A stretch of 64,000 nucleotides of DNA from Heligmosomoides polygyrus polygyrus (Eukaryota > Nematoda > Chromadorea > Rhabditida > Heligmosomidae): the NCBI GenBank assembly GCA_947396885.1, contig OX377202.1:34587407-34651406 (forward strand), given 5' to 3'. The notes below the pieces were generated by a model. The model ran no database searches. It was not told the origin of the DNA and saw only the letters and a program-made list of their open reading frames with translations. The position numbers were made by a program, and so were the translations under genes. This document shows, piece after piece, positions 43,285-55,984 of this stretch. The stretch's first letter is position 1. Every line of letters starts with the position of its first letter.

Positions 43285-46200
43285 TTAAGACGCGTACGGT
43301 GGGTTCAGAGCCGAGGGTGCAACAGACGGTGGAAACACCTTGCTGAACCCCTCAACAAACGAAGATGAACTTCTCATCGGGCATGGACAGTAGGCAGCAT
43401 CTCCACCCGGCAATCCGTCGGTACCTCCTTCACCTGGCTCGCCATCCGGACCAGGTAGTCCGGGTCTTCCCGGAGGACCACGATTTCCAGGCAGTCCTGG
43501 GGCACCATCGAATCCGTCTTCGCCGTTCAAACCAGGGTTGCCCTCAATCCCTTGAAGTCCTGTCTCGCCTGGTGGACCTGGGGCGCCTCGTCCTTTGATA
43601 CCGTTGCTGCCTGCGTATCCCGGCTGTCCAGGCGCACCTGGCTGACCACGCTTTCCAGGATCACCTGGCGGCCCTGGTTGGCCGTTTTCGCCAAATTTAC
43701 CGGGAGCTCCTGGAGGACCATACCATCCGACCGGTCCAGCTGGTCCTATTGGGCCCGGCAAACCGGGGGGTCCAGGTGGTCCGGCAGGACATGTGACACA
43801 CTCCATGATGGGTCTTTTGAACAGAAGTAGCATTTGGTTGTGACCTGGCACACCCGGTGCCCCAGGTGGGCCGTCGTGACCCGCAGCGCCAGGTCTTCCT
43901 CGTGGTCCTGGTTTGCCAGCCGGGCAGTTAAACGGGTTCTCCTCGCAATTGCAGATCACAGATGGTGATTTTTTGCTTCTGCGTAGAAGGGAGCTGCTAG
44001 GTGCTGGTGTGTCCAACATCTCCTTCCATGCGCTGTTCGCAATTTCCTGAAAAGCAAACAGATATCAAATTATGTCTTTAAAGATGGTCAACATTTTTAA
44101 GCTAGGTCAGTCTGATTAGGAGCCGGTGAAAGCACTGATGTCCCAGAAGTTGAAAAAATTGGTGAGAAGCATCTAATCCCCGATCCTCATTTTTGGTCGC
44201 ATAAACCTACGATGCTGGAAGAATCTTCCTCGTGTACCTGAACAGGGAGCAAGTGGTTTCAACTTAACCCTATGATTTGAAACAAGACCATGAGACCTAT
44301 GATATTCAAAAAGGCACTCAAAAACTATTAGCTGTGTGTAAACCACTTGTATGGGGTACAGAAATTAGAGCAAAGCTGATTACACTTGCTCATGAAACGT
44401 GTGAGCTGCAAAAATTTATGGGTATAGATGGTCTAGTGGTGTTGGCAACTATTGCTGAGTAGACGGTCGAAGGTTTCATTTACCTGTATCGCCCACTTTT
44501 TTCCAACGTTTCCAGTTCCACACTAGTGAAGTAGTTTTATACCTCGTCCCATATCCGCCCTAGTTGTTTGCCGTGATGGTGCGACCAACTGTTTCTATAG
44601 TTGACCAACCGTTTCTATAGCGGATCATGCCGAATCCAGAGGAAAGTGCGATGCATGCTTTGAAGGGAGTGACATTTGCTTTCCATTCAGCTGCAGTTCA
44701 CGATTAAATTTTTGACCTATACAGCTGGTGCAGCAGGCAAAATTAGTACGAGACTCCATCAATGGATCGCAGTAGGCACACTTCCTTGATTACTGAACAC
44801 CTCTGTTGTCATCGGCGGAGGCCGATGTTGCTTTATCGTCCTCCTTAACATCAAGATTCAACTCTGACTCTTACGTTAGTCGACGTTAGGTTCCTCTTCT
44901 GACTCTACTCCACGCAGTTTCGTGATACGCCATCAAACTTCTCGGCAGTGCTCTCGGGTGGCGTATCTACACGAATGTCGCCGGAAACCGTAGTGGACTA
45001 ACAAAGCGGAGCGGAGAAATGCAGAGAAGAGGGCACGTCGAGCACACTACTTCACTTTGATATACAATGCCCATAGCATGTCTATTTCACCCACTTCTTC
45101 AAACTACTTGACTGAGGAAGAAGTACGCATTGCCTTTTGTTCTTCACAAGGAATTTGGGAAGGGACAAGCACCGAAGATCAATTCCTAGCAATAAAAGGG
45201 TCCACCGCACGATTAAAAGAAAAAACCAGGCCTGAAATTGAAACCAAACACAAAAAGGCTTTGCTAGTGCAAACCCAGAGAACTTTTAGTGAAGACGCGT
45301 TAGCGGAGAAAGGAGCTTCGACCGTCTTCTTAAAAGTCCTTCGCCTATATCATCGCTACACCATTCGTGTCTGTTCTAATAATCATGCCCTCACAGCCAA
45401 ATAGCTATATACAGCACCCTATGCAGTTTATTTAGCTTTGAAATTAACTTTAATGAGAAAAAACGAAAGATGCGAGTGATGTTGAGGTCGCGTCATGTGC
45501 TTGCCTACATTACTTTACTTAGATGCCATTCGTATGAGAGTACTATTTTTTATGTATCGCCTTGCTAACAGCACATAAAGCCGCAACCTGGTTTTGCCAA
45601 GATCTCTTAAAAGCTTTGGAGTCCCAATTAGTCACTCAGGTCAACCTGAATTTTTGTAGTCATATTATTAATTGGAAACATTATAGAATAAGATAGATCG
45701 AAGAATTTGTGAAATAAAGGAAAAGAAGACAAGCACTCAAACCTAACGCACTTACAGGGGACGACTGTGAAACACCGATGCAATTCTAAACAGGACCCCT
45801 GATCTTGTAGGACATCTAACAACTAGCACAGAGGCGGAGTTAGTCTTTGCTGCGGGCCACTGGTTAGTCCATAAATGGCAAGAAATTGCCGCCTAGTAAA
45901 CCTGTTTGGACCTGCTACGGGACCGAGAGGAATGGGTACGTACCTCTCTTCCACGAATTACTAAGAAGATGAGTTCACAGACGTCCCTTGTTAGAGGATG
46001 ACAAATGACATCGCGGCTCTTGAATTATCTGTGCTTTCTCTAACAATCCTAATGCCGACCCCACGGCCTTATGTGCGCTGTCAACTATGGTGGATACGCG
46101 AAATATTTGCCGATTGCGCGCAGTTCTCAGCTTTCCCATGCAACACCAAACTTGAGGGCTGTTTGGTAGCAAGTAACGCTTTCTTTTTGATAAAGAAATA

Positions 46201-46970
46201 ACGTGGTTGCATAATTTTTAGGCCTGACTGAAGTCTTATTCGTAATTTGAAGAAACCACAAGCCTTCTTTAAGGCGTTGTAATGTTGTTGCCTTCCTTAG
46301 AATGTCATGAACAGCACTTCAAAACTTCGTGGTAAAGGCATTTATGCTTCTAATCAACTAAATTGAGCAATACATTGGATAAAAACGCGGTGTGATCTTG
46401 ACAGCGAACCACTGTATCATTTTCGCCTTACTGTTCACATCGAAGTTTATTAGCCTCCGGTGTCCTCACCAAGAAGCACTGTCTCAGATACTCGCTGCAC
46501 TCGCGCCAGTCGTCTCCGAAATCGAAAAGAGACTTCTCAAACTCAGGCAGCCACCGGATTTTACACGTAAGACAGTCTAGCAAATTTTATTCTGGCCCTA
46601 AATTCATGAGGCTCCCTCACTCAGTGACCATGCTGCTGCCCGGACACGATGCATGTAAGCCAAGGGAATCTCGCTGATATTGTTTTAATGTGGTCAAGCT
46701 TGAGAAGTTTTGAGCAGTCCAAGGGCTTGGTGTGCCGTTGCACATATGTAGCGTTGCAGTGGCGTCAACCACTCCAAATAATGAATCAGACCCTTAATAA
46801 CGGTTAACCTTATTTTGATCTCGGCTCACCTTAAAGTCGCTTAGATCCTTCAGTGACTGGCTGTAGAACGAGCTGATATCCGAATAGATGCGGTGCGATG
46901 TAATCAAGCACACAGTCACCAGGACGGCTGTGATGAAGCAGACCGCTGTGATGAGGACATTAGACGTCAT
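43285..46970 (-). CDS. Nematode cuticle collagen, two exons
   Basis: Exon 1 (46970-46830, 47 codons) encodes [16 protein letters not shown] and on to SLKDLSDFK, the cuticle-collagen N-terminal domain with a signal-anchor hydrophobic run. Donor AAG|GTGAGC joins in phase 0 to exon 2 (44046-43285) after TTTTCAG, starting [10 protein letters not shown], a family hallmark. LLRRSKK could be the pro-region cleavage site. The cysteine cluster [14 protein letters not shown] leads the first Gly-X-Y block. A non-collagen insert containing [20 protein letters not shown] separates it from the long second block, itself broken briefly near [20 protein letters not shown] closes the triple helix. The product is 300 residues, typical of the family. 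It is secreted, trimerised and cross-linked into cuticle. Which paralogue it is cannot be told. Confidence 0.93.
44047..46829 (-). other. Collagen intron, 2.78 kb
   Basis: Bounded by GTGAGC and TTTTCAG on the minus strand. It is large for a cuticle-collagen gene. It holds two plus-strand open stretches without recognised function. One, 45078-45404, starts [16 protein letters not shown]. The other ends near 46580 and contains [20 protein letters not shown], followed by a possible donor, CAC|GTAAGA. Neither has convincing exon partners. Confidence 0.7.
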
Positions 46971-47011
46971 CTCACCCTTGGATTCGAGATGCCGGTGAGC
47001 CGTTTCGTCGG

Positions 47012-47019
47012 CTTATAAG
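47012..47019 (-). promoter_or_regulatory. TATA-like box of the collagen gene
   Basis: CTTATAAG lies about 43-50 bases upstream of the collagen ATG (46970), a distance that fits a TATA box with a very short 5' UTR. The surrounding 47000-47040 stretch is GC-rich. No trans-splice site was identified. Confidence 0.45.
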
Positions 47020-47039
47020 CCTAGAGCGGACCGGACCGA

Positions 47040-47855
47040 TTACGCTCGATTACGTCGTTTGTCATCCCTGCAAAGACAACAACATTTTAGCCGTAATAAA
47101 GCGGCCATAATAAATCCCATTACACTGGATGGGCGTCCGGGTGCAGTCGCCGTTGGACGTGGACTTATTCCGTCGCGAAATCGCCTGTACACGACGCTCG
47201 CGCTCTTTGTGCCGCCATTAATATTGTTGGTGGTCGGGCTGTGGTGTTCCTGAGCAGTCGCTGTCCGCGTGTGCGAAGATGTGGCGAGTGGGCTATGAGC
47301 GATGAATCTTTGAATTTTCGGATTTTTTTCGTCCTGTTTGCAGAAACTTTGCTTTGAATCATTAACGAACCTCAGAAGCACCTCACAAGCCAAAACCGCA
47401 ACAAGATCTACCACGATTGGTGATTCGTGGTTTGTCGTTCCCACGTTGCCTCTAATACCTAGGTATGTTGAGGAAGCACAGCTTCAACCTCGACAGCTCA
47501 AACAATTTGTGCTGGTTTATCAGTGCACTATCACTTCGCGGCAACGGGATACGAACTGTTTACGGACATTCCCAGAGAGCGAATTAGAATTGGAGACTCT
47601 TGCTAGGAGGGAAGCCCCAAACCTACTAAACAACGGTTTGGGGCCAGTTTGGGGTTCTTGTTTTCTTCTTTATCTATTCTTACCTTTATCGCAGTAAAGG
47701 AACGACACGAAATTTAAGGTGGAGCTGGATAGTGGATATATCAGAATAGAAGGATATGGTTTTCAGAAAGATTATTCACTCCCCTCGAATTCAAGCGATT
47801 TTCACTCCAACGTGTGCCCCAGTCAACGTGTCGACAGCAGAGATGTGCGGAAATT
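47040..47855. other. Upstream of collagen; no gene recognised
   Basis: Open frames on both strands (up to 134 codons) lack motifs. The region probably includes collagen regulatory sequence, but no specific site can be named. Confidence 0.35.
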
Positions 47856-47857
47856 TT

Positions 47858-47945
47858 TTCGAGAAAATCGGAACACGGAATACGGAATAGAAGAGGTCAA
47901 AATGGGCGGAAATCGTAATACGAAACACGGAAACGGGAATAACTC
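47858..47945. repeat. GGAACACGGAA-type purine repeat
   Basis: Irregular copies of GGAACACGGAAWACGGAA. A second cluster of the same words occurs at 48826-48905. Confidence 0.5.
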
Positions 47946-47999
47946 AAAACTCAACACTTCATTTAATTTTCATAAGTGTATATCCATAATGGGAGAACT

Positions 48000-48825
48000 A
48001 AGTCACCGCTAACGAATTTGGGAAATGCGTAAGACAGCATGCTACTCCTTCTCAGCAACATATGACAATAAAAATCCTTGTAATCGTATCATTACTAAGA
48101 TGAATTTTTAAACAAGAATAGTGTAAAAAACCGACGTTTGGGCCAAATCTTTCTGCAAATAGGAAAGTATTTTAAACGCATTGAACCCAGCCGACGAGTA
48201 AATTTCGCCACTCATAGCACTTAGCAGGTTTTATTGAATGTTCCAGATCTATCCCAATTGGGAGGGGCAGTGCTAAGGTTACGGTTGCATTCAACACCCA
48301 CGACACGACACCGACTCTCTGAGTCCCATGGGGAGAATTGTATCATTTGGCAGTAGCTGAAGCTATGGGATAAAATCAGGGGAGGTGTTGGAGAGGCAAG
48401 ACGCCGCAGATGCCCCCTCCAACCAGAATACATAGAACCAATGTCCCTATGGAGCGCATTGCTAGCAACCTCTAAAAGTGCTTATAGAACTCTGATCTAG
48501 AATTGGTGTTCCATGCGAGATCTGAGATTATTAGGGAAAAAATAGGCATGCCCCAGGTAAGGAAATTGGTTCTTGACTTAAACATTCGTGAAACCTTCTT
48601 TGGCCATACTCGGTAAAGCACGGTTTGATGAATGGAAAAAAGAATCCAGTTTGGTTATCACCCTGTTTCGACAAAAGGATGCACCACCGGTTTGAAAGCA
48701 ACACAGTTACTAAAAAGACGACGCATGGTTCATCTCTTTCCTCATTCTTTCGTTTTTGTTCAAGAGTTAAATAAAGGCAGCGAAAAATAATCAGTGAGTG
48801 ATGAGGCATCATTTCCGTTCAGTCT
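48000..48825. other. No gene recognised
   Basis: No domain, TIR or tandem repeat was supported between the two purine-repeat clusters. Confidence 0.35.
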
Positions 48826-48905
48826 TCCCAAAGCAGAACGGAACACGGAACGGAATGGAAGGACAAAAAATGGCCGAAAACCGGAATACGGAGCACGGGA
48901 ACCGA
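48826..48905. repeat. GGAACACGGAA-type purine repeat, second cluster
   Basis: Shares GGAACACGGAACGGAATGGA and AATACGGAGCACGGGAA words with 47858-47945. Confidence 0.5.
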
Positions 48906-49139
48906 GATTCCGCACATTCCTGGTCGACACTCAGATATGCGCTACCTGATTTAATAAATAAAACTGTGCGATCCTCCTTCCTACGGATGCAATCTGCGAA
49001 AAGATAGATAATCAACGATGGTTGCCTGCTTATTTTCCCGTGACATACTCATTCCTGTAGTAATGGCATTCTCTCCTCCCACAACATGTCTACATACCTT
49101 CAGACCCCACTAATTATCTAGGATAGCGAATGACCACTG

Positions 49140-49330
49140 TGACACGTCTTCCGAATTCGGGCGTACGTCGTGCACCGACTTTAACACCTCTTCTGAATCC
49201 GAACGTCGTCCTACGACGTGTGCGACACTACTTCTGAATCCGGAACCTCGCTGCTCGATATTTATAACGCGTGCTCTGAATCCACGCTCTTTTCACGAAG
49301 TTTGTGACATATTCTCCGAATCCAGACGGT
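49140..49330. repeat. Spaced TTCTGAATCCG motif, five copies
   Basis: Variants of CTTCTGAATCCG recur at about 49148, 49189, 49230, 49270 and 49316, spacing about 40 bp, with ACGTCGT words between. The same words (CTCTGAATCC, ACGTCGT) occur near 560-590. Confidence 0.5.
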
Positions 49331-49334
49331 GCCG

Positions 49335-51980
49335 CAGATAGTCGATAGCAACTGAGACTCACTATACTCCTCATTCTACAATACGTATACTGTGTATACC
49401 AGTGCTCTTCTTAACCACATTCTTGTCACACTGTTCACTCTACATGTGTAATAACTCGCAATGCGAAATAAACCGCAAAAAGTCATCGGTGACCTAATGA
49501 CACCCCGTTTTAGTCTAACATGATAAGGCTATAGAACACTGGACAAGTTGCCAAACTGCCAACTTGAGCCTCCTGAACAATTTTGGATCAATTCCAGCAG
49601 ATCTGCATTCGATCATTCTAACGTAATTAAGGAGTCTACACTGCGATGAAACGACGATGAACGCTAGCGCGGCAGTAAACTGCAGATGGAGCCCTGTCAC
49701 GCCTCTCCAGGGATTATGGCATAATCACAATCTCCCACCTTTGTCGCTTACAAAAAAACGAACTGTATCACATGATCTCAATTCGCGTAGTTCTCGAACC
49801 CTTTCCATTGAACGTATGTCAAATTGTTGCCGTTGAGCCGCTGGTGGTCTCTGAGAACTACCAATATAACAGATGTTAGAACCCTTATCTTTACATTAAC
49901 TTCTGTATCAAGAGCTGTTTTTTGTAGAAAATTTGAGGAAACGGTACTGATGAAGGCATTCTCTGATTCGTAGTGGTCTGCTGACTAAATGCACTTATGT
50001 ATCTAGCTCGCAATGCATCTCTAAGCCTATTTAAGCTCACTTACTTTTGCGGAATGATAGTGTTTTGAAGCTTCGTGTTGGCGAAAATGGCAGGACAAGA
50101 CTCAAGAAAATCGGGGCGCTGAACGAAACGATAGGGTCTTCGATAACAGTAGACCCGGTCTGCCGCGCATGATCTTCAACTCGAGTTCCATTGATCGGAA
50201 GTATTGCTCGACAACCAGTGAAACTAGCTCATTCAGGAGTTTACACTCTGTCGGACTTTTGCAGCCCCCTCAACTCCTAACGATTTGCCACAACCGCCAG
50301 CGACTGCGTTCTTTTAATGTTAGCGAAGATCACAGCATTCTGCAACTTGAGTGCATCGTACTGCTAGAAACATAACGTTGCTTGGCTTTGGGTTCCTCTA
50401 AACCTCCTATCTTGTTTATTACTGCCTTTCGTTCCATTTTTAGCCTGTCTCGAGTCGCGTGTTGGAGGGGTATTTTACTGTCGTCTACAGTTACCGATAC
50501 TTGACGACCAGGGGTCACCCTCTCGGTTCCTTGTCGTGCGAAAATGATAAACCGCGTTTATCCAGCTTCAAATTTGATAACCTAATTCTTTGTCCTGGTC
50601 GCTATCGCTTTGTTGTTTTTAAGCCTAGGTTCTAGCTCTCAGTTCTGGAATAAGTTGGTTGTCCACTTATATTCGCGCTTTCGACAAGTAACTTGAGCTT
50701 AAACTTAGTGCTGGAGAGTTTAGAGTTCCGTCCACTGAGCGTTGAAACTTCTATGTCTGTTGTAAACCCCGTTCTCTTATAAAACAGACCTAGTTTAACC
50801 TCTTCACAAATAACGCTTATTCATTTCGGCCATCAATTTCGACTTCGTCAGCTCAACTAGCAAATCAGCTACGACAAAAGGTGGTTATGCCAACATCTTC
50901 ACTTAGAACCGAGGATTCCGTTGCGCTTCAGTGATTTTTTTAGATTTACTCTTATAAAGAACAAATTATTGCTAATTTTTCCAAGATCTAGTTTACCCAA
51001 CACTGTCAACAGTCGGTGTCTCATACATTTCTTGTAGGCCGCTTGATGGCATATCTATGTCACAACCAATTTTCCGAACAATGTCATCATTCTCTCGAAC
51101 GAAGAGGCTGTGGTGTCGTCAATGATTCACTAAAACCAAGTAGAAACAATGTAGCTGCTTATAATTAATCGAAAATGCGGGACTGGAAACAGATAAGGCT
51201 TACCAGAGTGGATTAGGGTGTAATGGCTTATGAAGAAATACAATACACCGGCCTTAGTAGCGTAAGTGACATCGACAACTTGGGTTGTGTGGTAACCAGC
51301 AACCTAGGTTTGGCAAGCACGGCAAAGCAATGTCTAAGAAAGCCACCCGGGCTATATACTATTTAGAGCACTGTCAACGAGAAATACTCCTGTGCTTCTA
51401 CAAGCTTATAAACCCTACATCAGACCAATCTTGTATTTGGAAATTCCAATAAGATTCACTAGCACACTTTAACGGGTTCAGAATTGTTTCCCAAGAAAGC
51501 TTATAGCGCGCGTCGGGATGTCTATAATACATATACGATCAGATTCTGCTCAGCAATGTTAGGAACGTAAACTTTTGCATACTATAGCTTCTCTTCATTG
51601 TGTTTGGTGTAATTACACACAATACACCAACTAATTTCCTGACTCTAATACTAAAGATTTTTGATATTTGGAGCCTATTTTGGCCTGCCTGAGTATCCGT
51701 TAAAATTATAAATATTCTGGCTGAGTTTATCGGTGATGTCCATTTTGTTCGTGTTTGTTCGTGTTTCGTGATTTCGTCGATGTCTTCAGTTATAATACTT
51801 GGTTAATCCAAAGTTGCAGATTTAAACCTCTACTAAGTATTCACTTACTTTACTAAAACGACGCTGTAGCGTCTACTACTACTATCCCTTTATTATTATC
51901 GCTACAAAACACTTCTATTATTATGAATTTGTGGATTTTCCGATGATAGGTCAGTTTTTTCCTTTTTGTTGCACTTATGG
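49335..51980. other. No gene recognised
   Basis: AT-rich with very short frames. The boundary with the second Naiad leader is not visible. Confidence 0.35.
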
Positions 51981-51987
51981 TCTAATT

Positions 51988-52075
51988 TCCTTCTGATTTG
52001 TTCCAGGACAGACCGTATGCTTCTACAAACTACATTTTTCCATTATCCGTCTAAGGACAGGAACGAAACGGATAA
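51988..52075 (+). ncRNA. Second permuted hammerhead-like motif (Naiad copy 2)
   Basis: Strand X is TCCTT (51988-51992), CTGATTT (51993-51999, a decayed CTGATGA), GTTCC (52000-52004). Strand Z is TTATCCG (52043-52049), U and C (52050-52051), then TAAGGA (52052-52057). Strand Y is GGAAC (52060-52064), GAAA (52065-52068), CGGATAA (52069-52075). Stem III (7 bp), stem II (5 bp) and stem I (5 bp, one A apparently lost from X) all pair. Their sequences differ from those in the copy at 16100. The order is again X-Z-Y. Probably inactive as it stands. Confidence 0.5.
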
Positions 52076-55000
52076 CAGTCTTCTTCCTCTTCTAGAACCG
52101 TTTTGTATATGCTGACGTCTAGTGGGAACTCGAGGGAAACTCGATACCACTAAATGGTGGTACCTTTACTGGGTTGATTCATATTTGCTTTGCAACCTTT
52201 TTAATTTTGGAGGCTTGGATTGGGTCGACCGTCGCATAGGCGGTCTTTTCGTTTCTTTCCCATAGACTACTAAACAACTATCCTCTCTTTTGCTAATCTG
52301 ACACTACACACTTAGATTCACTTTCTTGCAAATTTTATTTTGTCAACTAACAAGATATACTAGCTAGAACACACAGACAAAATATTTTACACATTGTTTC
52401 ATATCTGCCTTTTTTGGAAGGAAATGTTGCTTGCCTTTCGGTCATGGAACGCTTGCGTCCAGAGTTCTTGCTTGAGCTTAGTCGGCTTGCAGTGGGATAA
52501 AATAAGAAGATTTTAGTATTTTAAAACAATGAGCAATTTAAACTCACGGGTTTTCTATTTGTTCTTCAGCATTAGCTTCCTCATTGACTGACTCTTCGGT
52601 GACATCTATTCCGTCCAACTTCAAGGAGCCGTAGACGAGTTTTCCCTCCTTAAACAATGGATAAATTTGCTGATTGCTACAATTTAGTAATCGCTTACAT
52701 CTATCAATCTCTTCTCATCCAGGGTCAACATCTCGTCCAGTTTACTTTCGCTCCAGTCATGCATAGACATGTTTAACTTCACTGCAGCTACTGCTGGTTT
52801 CAGGAACTGTAATTGACTTATTTTAATACATTCCCTAGTTTACATAACTTTTAAACTTCCTGATTCTTCTCCAATACTTAATTTCCCTTCACTATGGCGA
52901 CATCCTTTTCACGCTTCCCAGCCTGACGATATTTTTCCTTGATGAGCCTTCGAATGTATAACCTTAAAATCTATCACAGTTTATTTTATGTAGTTTACTA
53001 GCAACTTACCCTAATCTATCTTGCTTTTGTAGGGTAAAAGATTTTTCCCTGCTTTTTTATATCAGTATTGTTCTTTAAATTGTAGTCGTATAAGGTCTTC
53101 CGTCCTTCTCTCATGAAGAATTTCCAGAAATCATGCTTTAGTCTAGCCTAAAGTAGTTGTTTAACATATTTTAATAATTTTTTCTCTAATGTACTTAACA
53201 TCTGCAATAGTATTTTTGTGCTTGTTGGCTTCAGAAATATTATTTCGTGGTAGTAGTATTATTCCCATAGTTTGTTGACTATTTGTTTAATTTAGTTGTT
53301 TATGTAACATTGTGCTACACATAATTAATAAGTTACTATATATTTATGATATCTAGTGTTGGTACATTAAATATAGTACTGCATGTAGTAGGACTACGGG
53401 CACAGCCAAAAAATTAAACAAAAATGCCAGGTCTTTTGTATTGTATTTATACGATTATTAGTTCGTATTTCGATTCGCACACAATTTGCCCACGGGACCA
53501 CGTAAGAGTCCATAGATTGGTATCATCACCTTTACATTTTTACCTCACTAATTTTCAATTCGACTCTTTACCTATTCCTTGTTTCGAAACATTGTATATG
53601 CTCTTTCTAGTTGCTAACCTCACTTTCTAACAATTCTTTAATGTTTAACTAAGCAGTAAGTTTCTTCCTTTTTAGCATTATACCCTCCACTCGCTCGCTT
53701 TCTGGTCTGCTAAAAGGGACGCACCTCTTCAATAGAAAAAATAGGGGATTTATTAATGGGGCATATAAAAATAAGAGTTCGCATGGGAGAATAGCTTCTT
53801 CGCCTCCATAAAAGCCTTCCATTCGTCATATATCCCTTTTAAGCATTCCACGGACACCATAGAATTTGCGGTAGCCTAGCGGCAAGTCTGCTAAATACTT
53901 TCTTCCTTTGCATTTAGTATAGACTGGTCAAACAACAATTTGCAGTATGCTAAAACGCTATGTACAAATGACTCTAAATATTACTTGTTCAACAGATTCT
54001 ACAAAAGTAAGCTTGGTAACATATACAGTTTACAACACCTTGGTAATCCACTAACAACGACAAAATGTAGTCCCAACTGTATATATGCACATTGATTAAT
54101 AAAGAAAGCTATATTGTAAGTAATACCACTAGACTTAAGATTCACACGTGCTAAGTCCTGGTAGTAACTCTAACTCTGGAAACGAGACATATGCATTAAT
54201 TGCAGACAATGCAGTATGCAATACGTAGGCTTAGCCACAAAAAAAGCTTAAAGTTTGAATTTAAAAAAACTCTTGTACCATATTAATAAAAAAGATGTCA
54301 ACAATTACCTCTATGAATACTTCAATAAAAAATGCGTCAGTAAAGAAATTACCCTCACAATTCTTGATAGCTTAGAAGATAATTGTGGTGAGAAGTGTTA
54401 GCTGATGAAGAACGTTTTTGGATCAAATTAATGAATACAGCTTATACGTTTTGATTAAATGACAACATTAAAGGATATGGTAGTATATCTAATTTTTCTA
54501 ATCCTCCTGTGAATAAACCCTCTAGGCCATATTATTGTTTCAGAGCTGTTAAAACTAGAAGACGTAGTACTAAAAGAAATAAAAATAAAACACCTCTAGA
54601 TATAACTTTATCTTTTGTTTATCAATGATTGTCTCTGCAACCAGTAGTATTGAATTATTTAGGTTCATTAATTCGTTAAACAAAAACATATAAAGAACTC
54701 TTAGTTTTATGTTATAATTCTAACTTCTTTCTGTCTGCATAAACGACGAGGTTAGGCAAAAACTCCTATGCATTCTTTGTAGATTTCAGAACACCTCTAG
54801 TACAAGTAAGATCAGTTTTTTGATGTTAATACTGCATATATTCACAACATACTCGATCAGAATAACTTCGACCAGATTATTAATACTAGTTATAACAAAA
54901 TTATTGTTGGTTGTAACAACACTTTTCAAAGGGGCATGTTAGTATACGAATACAACATGCCTATTTTTAAAACAATTTTTAATTACAATCTGGTATTGCT

Positions 55001-55560
55001 TAATCAAAATATTGAGCAAATGCGTAGCTTAATTAATGGAAACTGTAATTGTGATTACGTAGAGTTCAATAGGTATAAGGATAAAAATTATGAACATGTA
55101 ATTACAGGAGATTTAAGGATTATCAAAAGTTCTTTACTCTATAATATTATGAACAAGGTAACCAAGTTTCGTCTAGGGAGAAATTGAAGCAAGCAGAAAA
55201 TTTTGGAATGGCTTAACAAAACTTTACATTCCACCACTACATCCTTACAATAAATACAGACTTAACAGTAAACAAGGACAAGATATTTACAAATGCCTTC
55301 GTAACAAAATGCTTTTTAATTTTAAAACTATGCTTTATACAAAAAAAACAACAGCTACGACACATCTTTATTTGATAAAAGATGTCTAAGTACAATACGA
55401 AATAAATTTGTAATATGTCCATTAGATAAGGCTAGTAATAATCATGGTATCATTTGTAGAAAACTTCTATATTTCTACTGTCGTAAAAGAAATGAATTTT
55501 AATAACCAGAATATTAATAGTACTTATGAATAGGAAAGTGAACAACAAGGCATACAAATA
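51988..55560 (+). mobile_element. Naiad-type Penelope-like retroelement, copy 2 (decayed)
   Basis: After a leader of about 2.2 kb, the endonuclease remnant gives CRQCSMQYVGLATKKA near 54205 and DNIKGYGSISN near 54460. The reverse-transcriptase side follows: PIFKTIFNYNLVLLNQ and the CxC motif GNCNCDYVEFN at 54936-55187, then CPLDKASNNHGIICRK near 55418. Again the endonuclease precedes the reverse transcriptase. Many stops and indels mark an old copy. The 5' boundary is uncertain; the hammerhead-like motif at 51988 is taken as near it. The 3' end stops near 55560. Confidence 0.75.
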
Positions 55561-55574
55561 AAATAAAAAAAAGA

Positions 55575-55765
55575 AAAAAAGAAAGGAGCTATTTTGGTTT
55601 TCGTTTCTCACGGGCACTTACACGAAAACCAAACTAACAATAAAAAATATCCGTTCCCCTGTGCTGGGAAGGGTGAGAGATCTAGTCAACCTATCTGTGT
55701 CCTTCCTAGGTGGATGTCCTGATCCTATGCCGTGTCTTGATGACTCTGAGGACTCTTCTAAAAGT
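55575..55765 (-). mobile_element. Inverted 5'-end fragment of a copy-1-type Naiad
   Basis: Its reverse complement follows 16025-16190 closely: GGATCAGGACATCCACCTAG, GCACAGGGG, TTAGTTTGGTTTTCGTG and GAAACGAAAACCAAA. The stem II and III pairings survive, but the CTGATGA segment is lost and the UH position reads UG. Only about 190 bp is present, next to the 3' end of copy 2. Confidence 0.7.
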
Positions 55766-55984
55766 AAATTAAAAGGTTAATCAGAAGAGTCTATGTAAGA
55801 GATCAAGTACGCTGAAGAAAATGAGAAAATCCAGAACGTAATAACGTAGGTGCAATCAAGAAGTTATGAAGTAACCACAAAGTAACCACAATAAAGAATG
55901 TCAAAGTGCATGGGATTAGACGTGAAACTGAATGTTCTGTAACATTTTGATGGGACCCACTCCAAGAAAGGGTGAGGTCAAAGG

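Noticed and set aside
43365..43830. Plus-strand and alternative-frame ORFs across the collagen exon
   Set aside because: Shadows of the Gly-X-Y repeat on the other strand or frame.
47040..47444. 134-codon minus-strand frame upstream of the collagen
   Set aside because: Lies over the expected promoter region and has no recognised motif.
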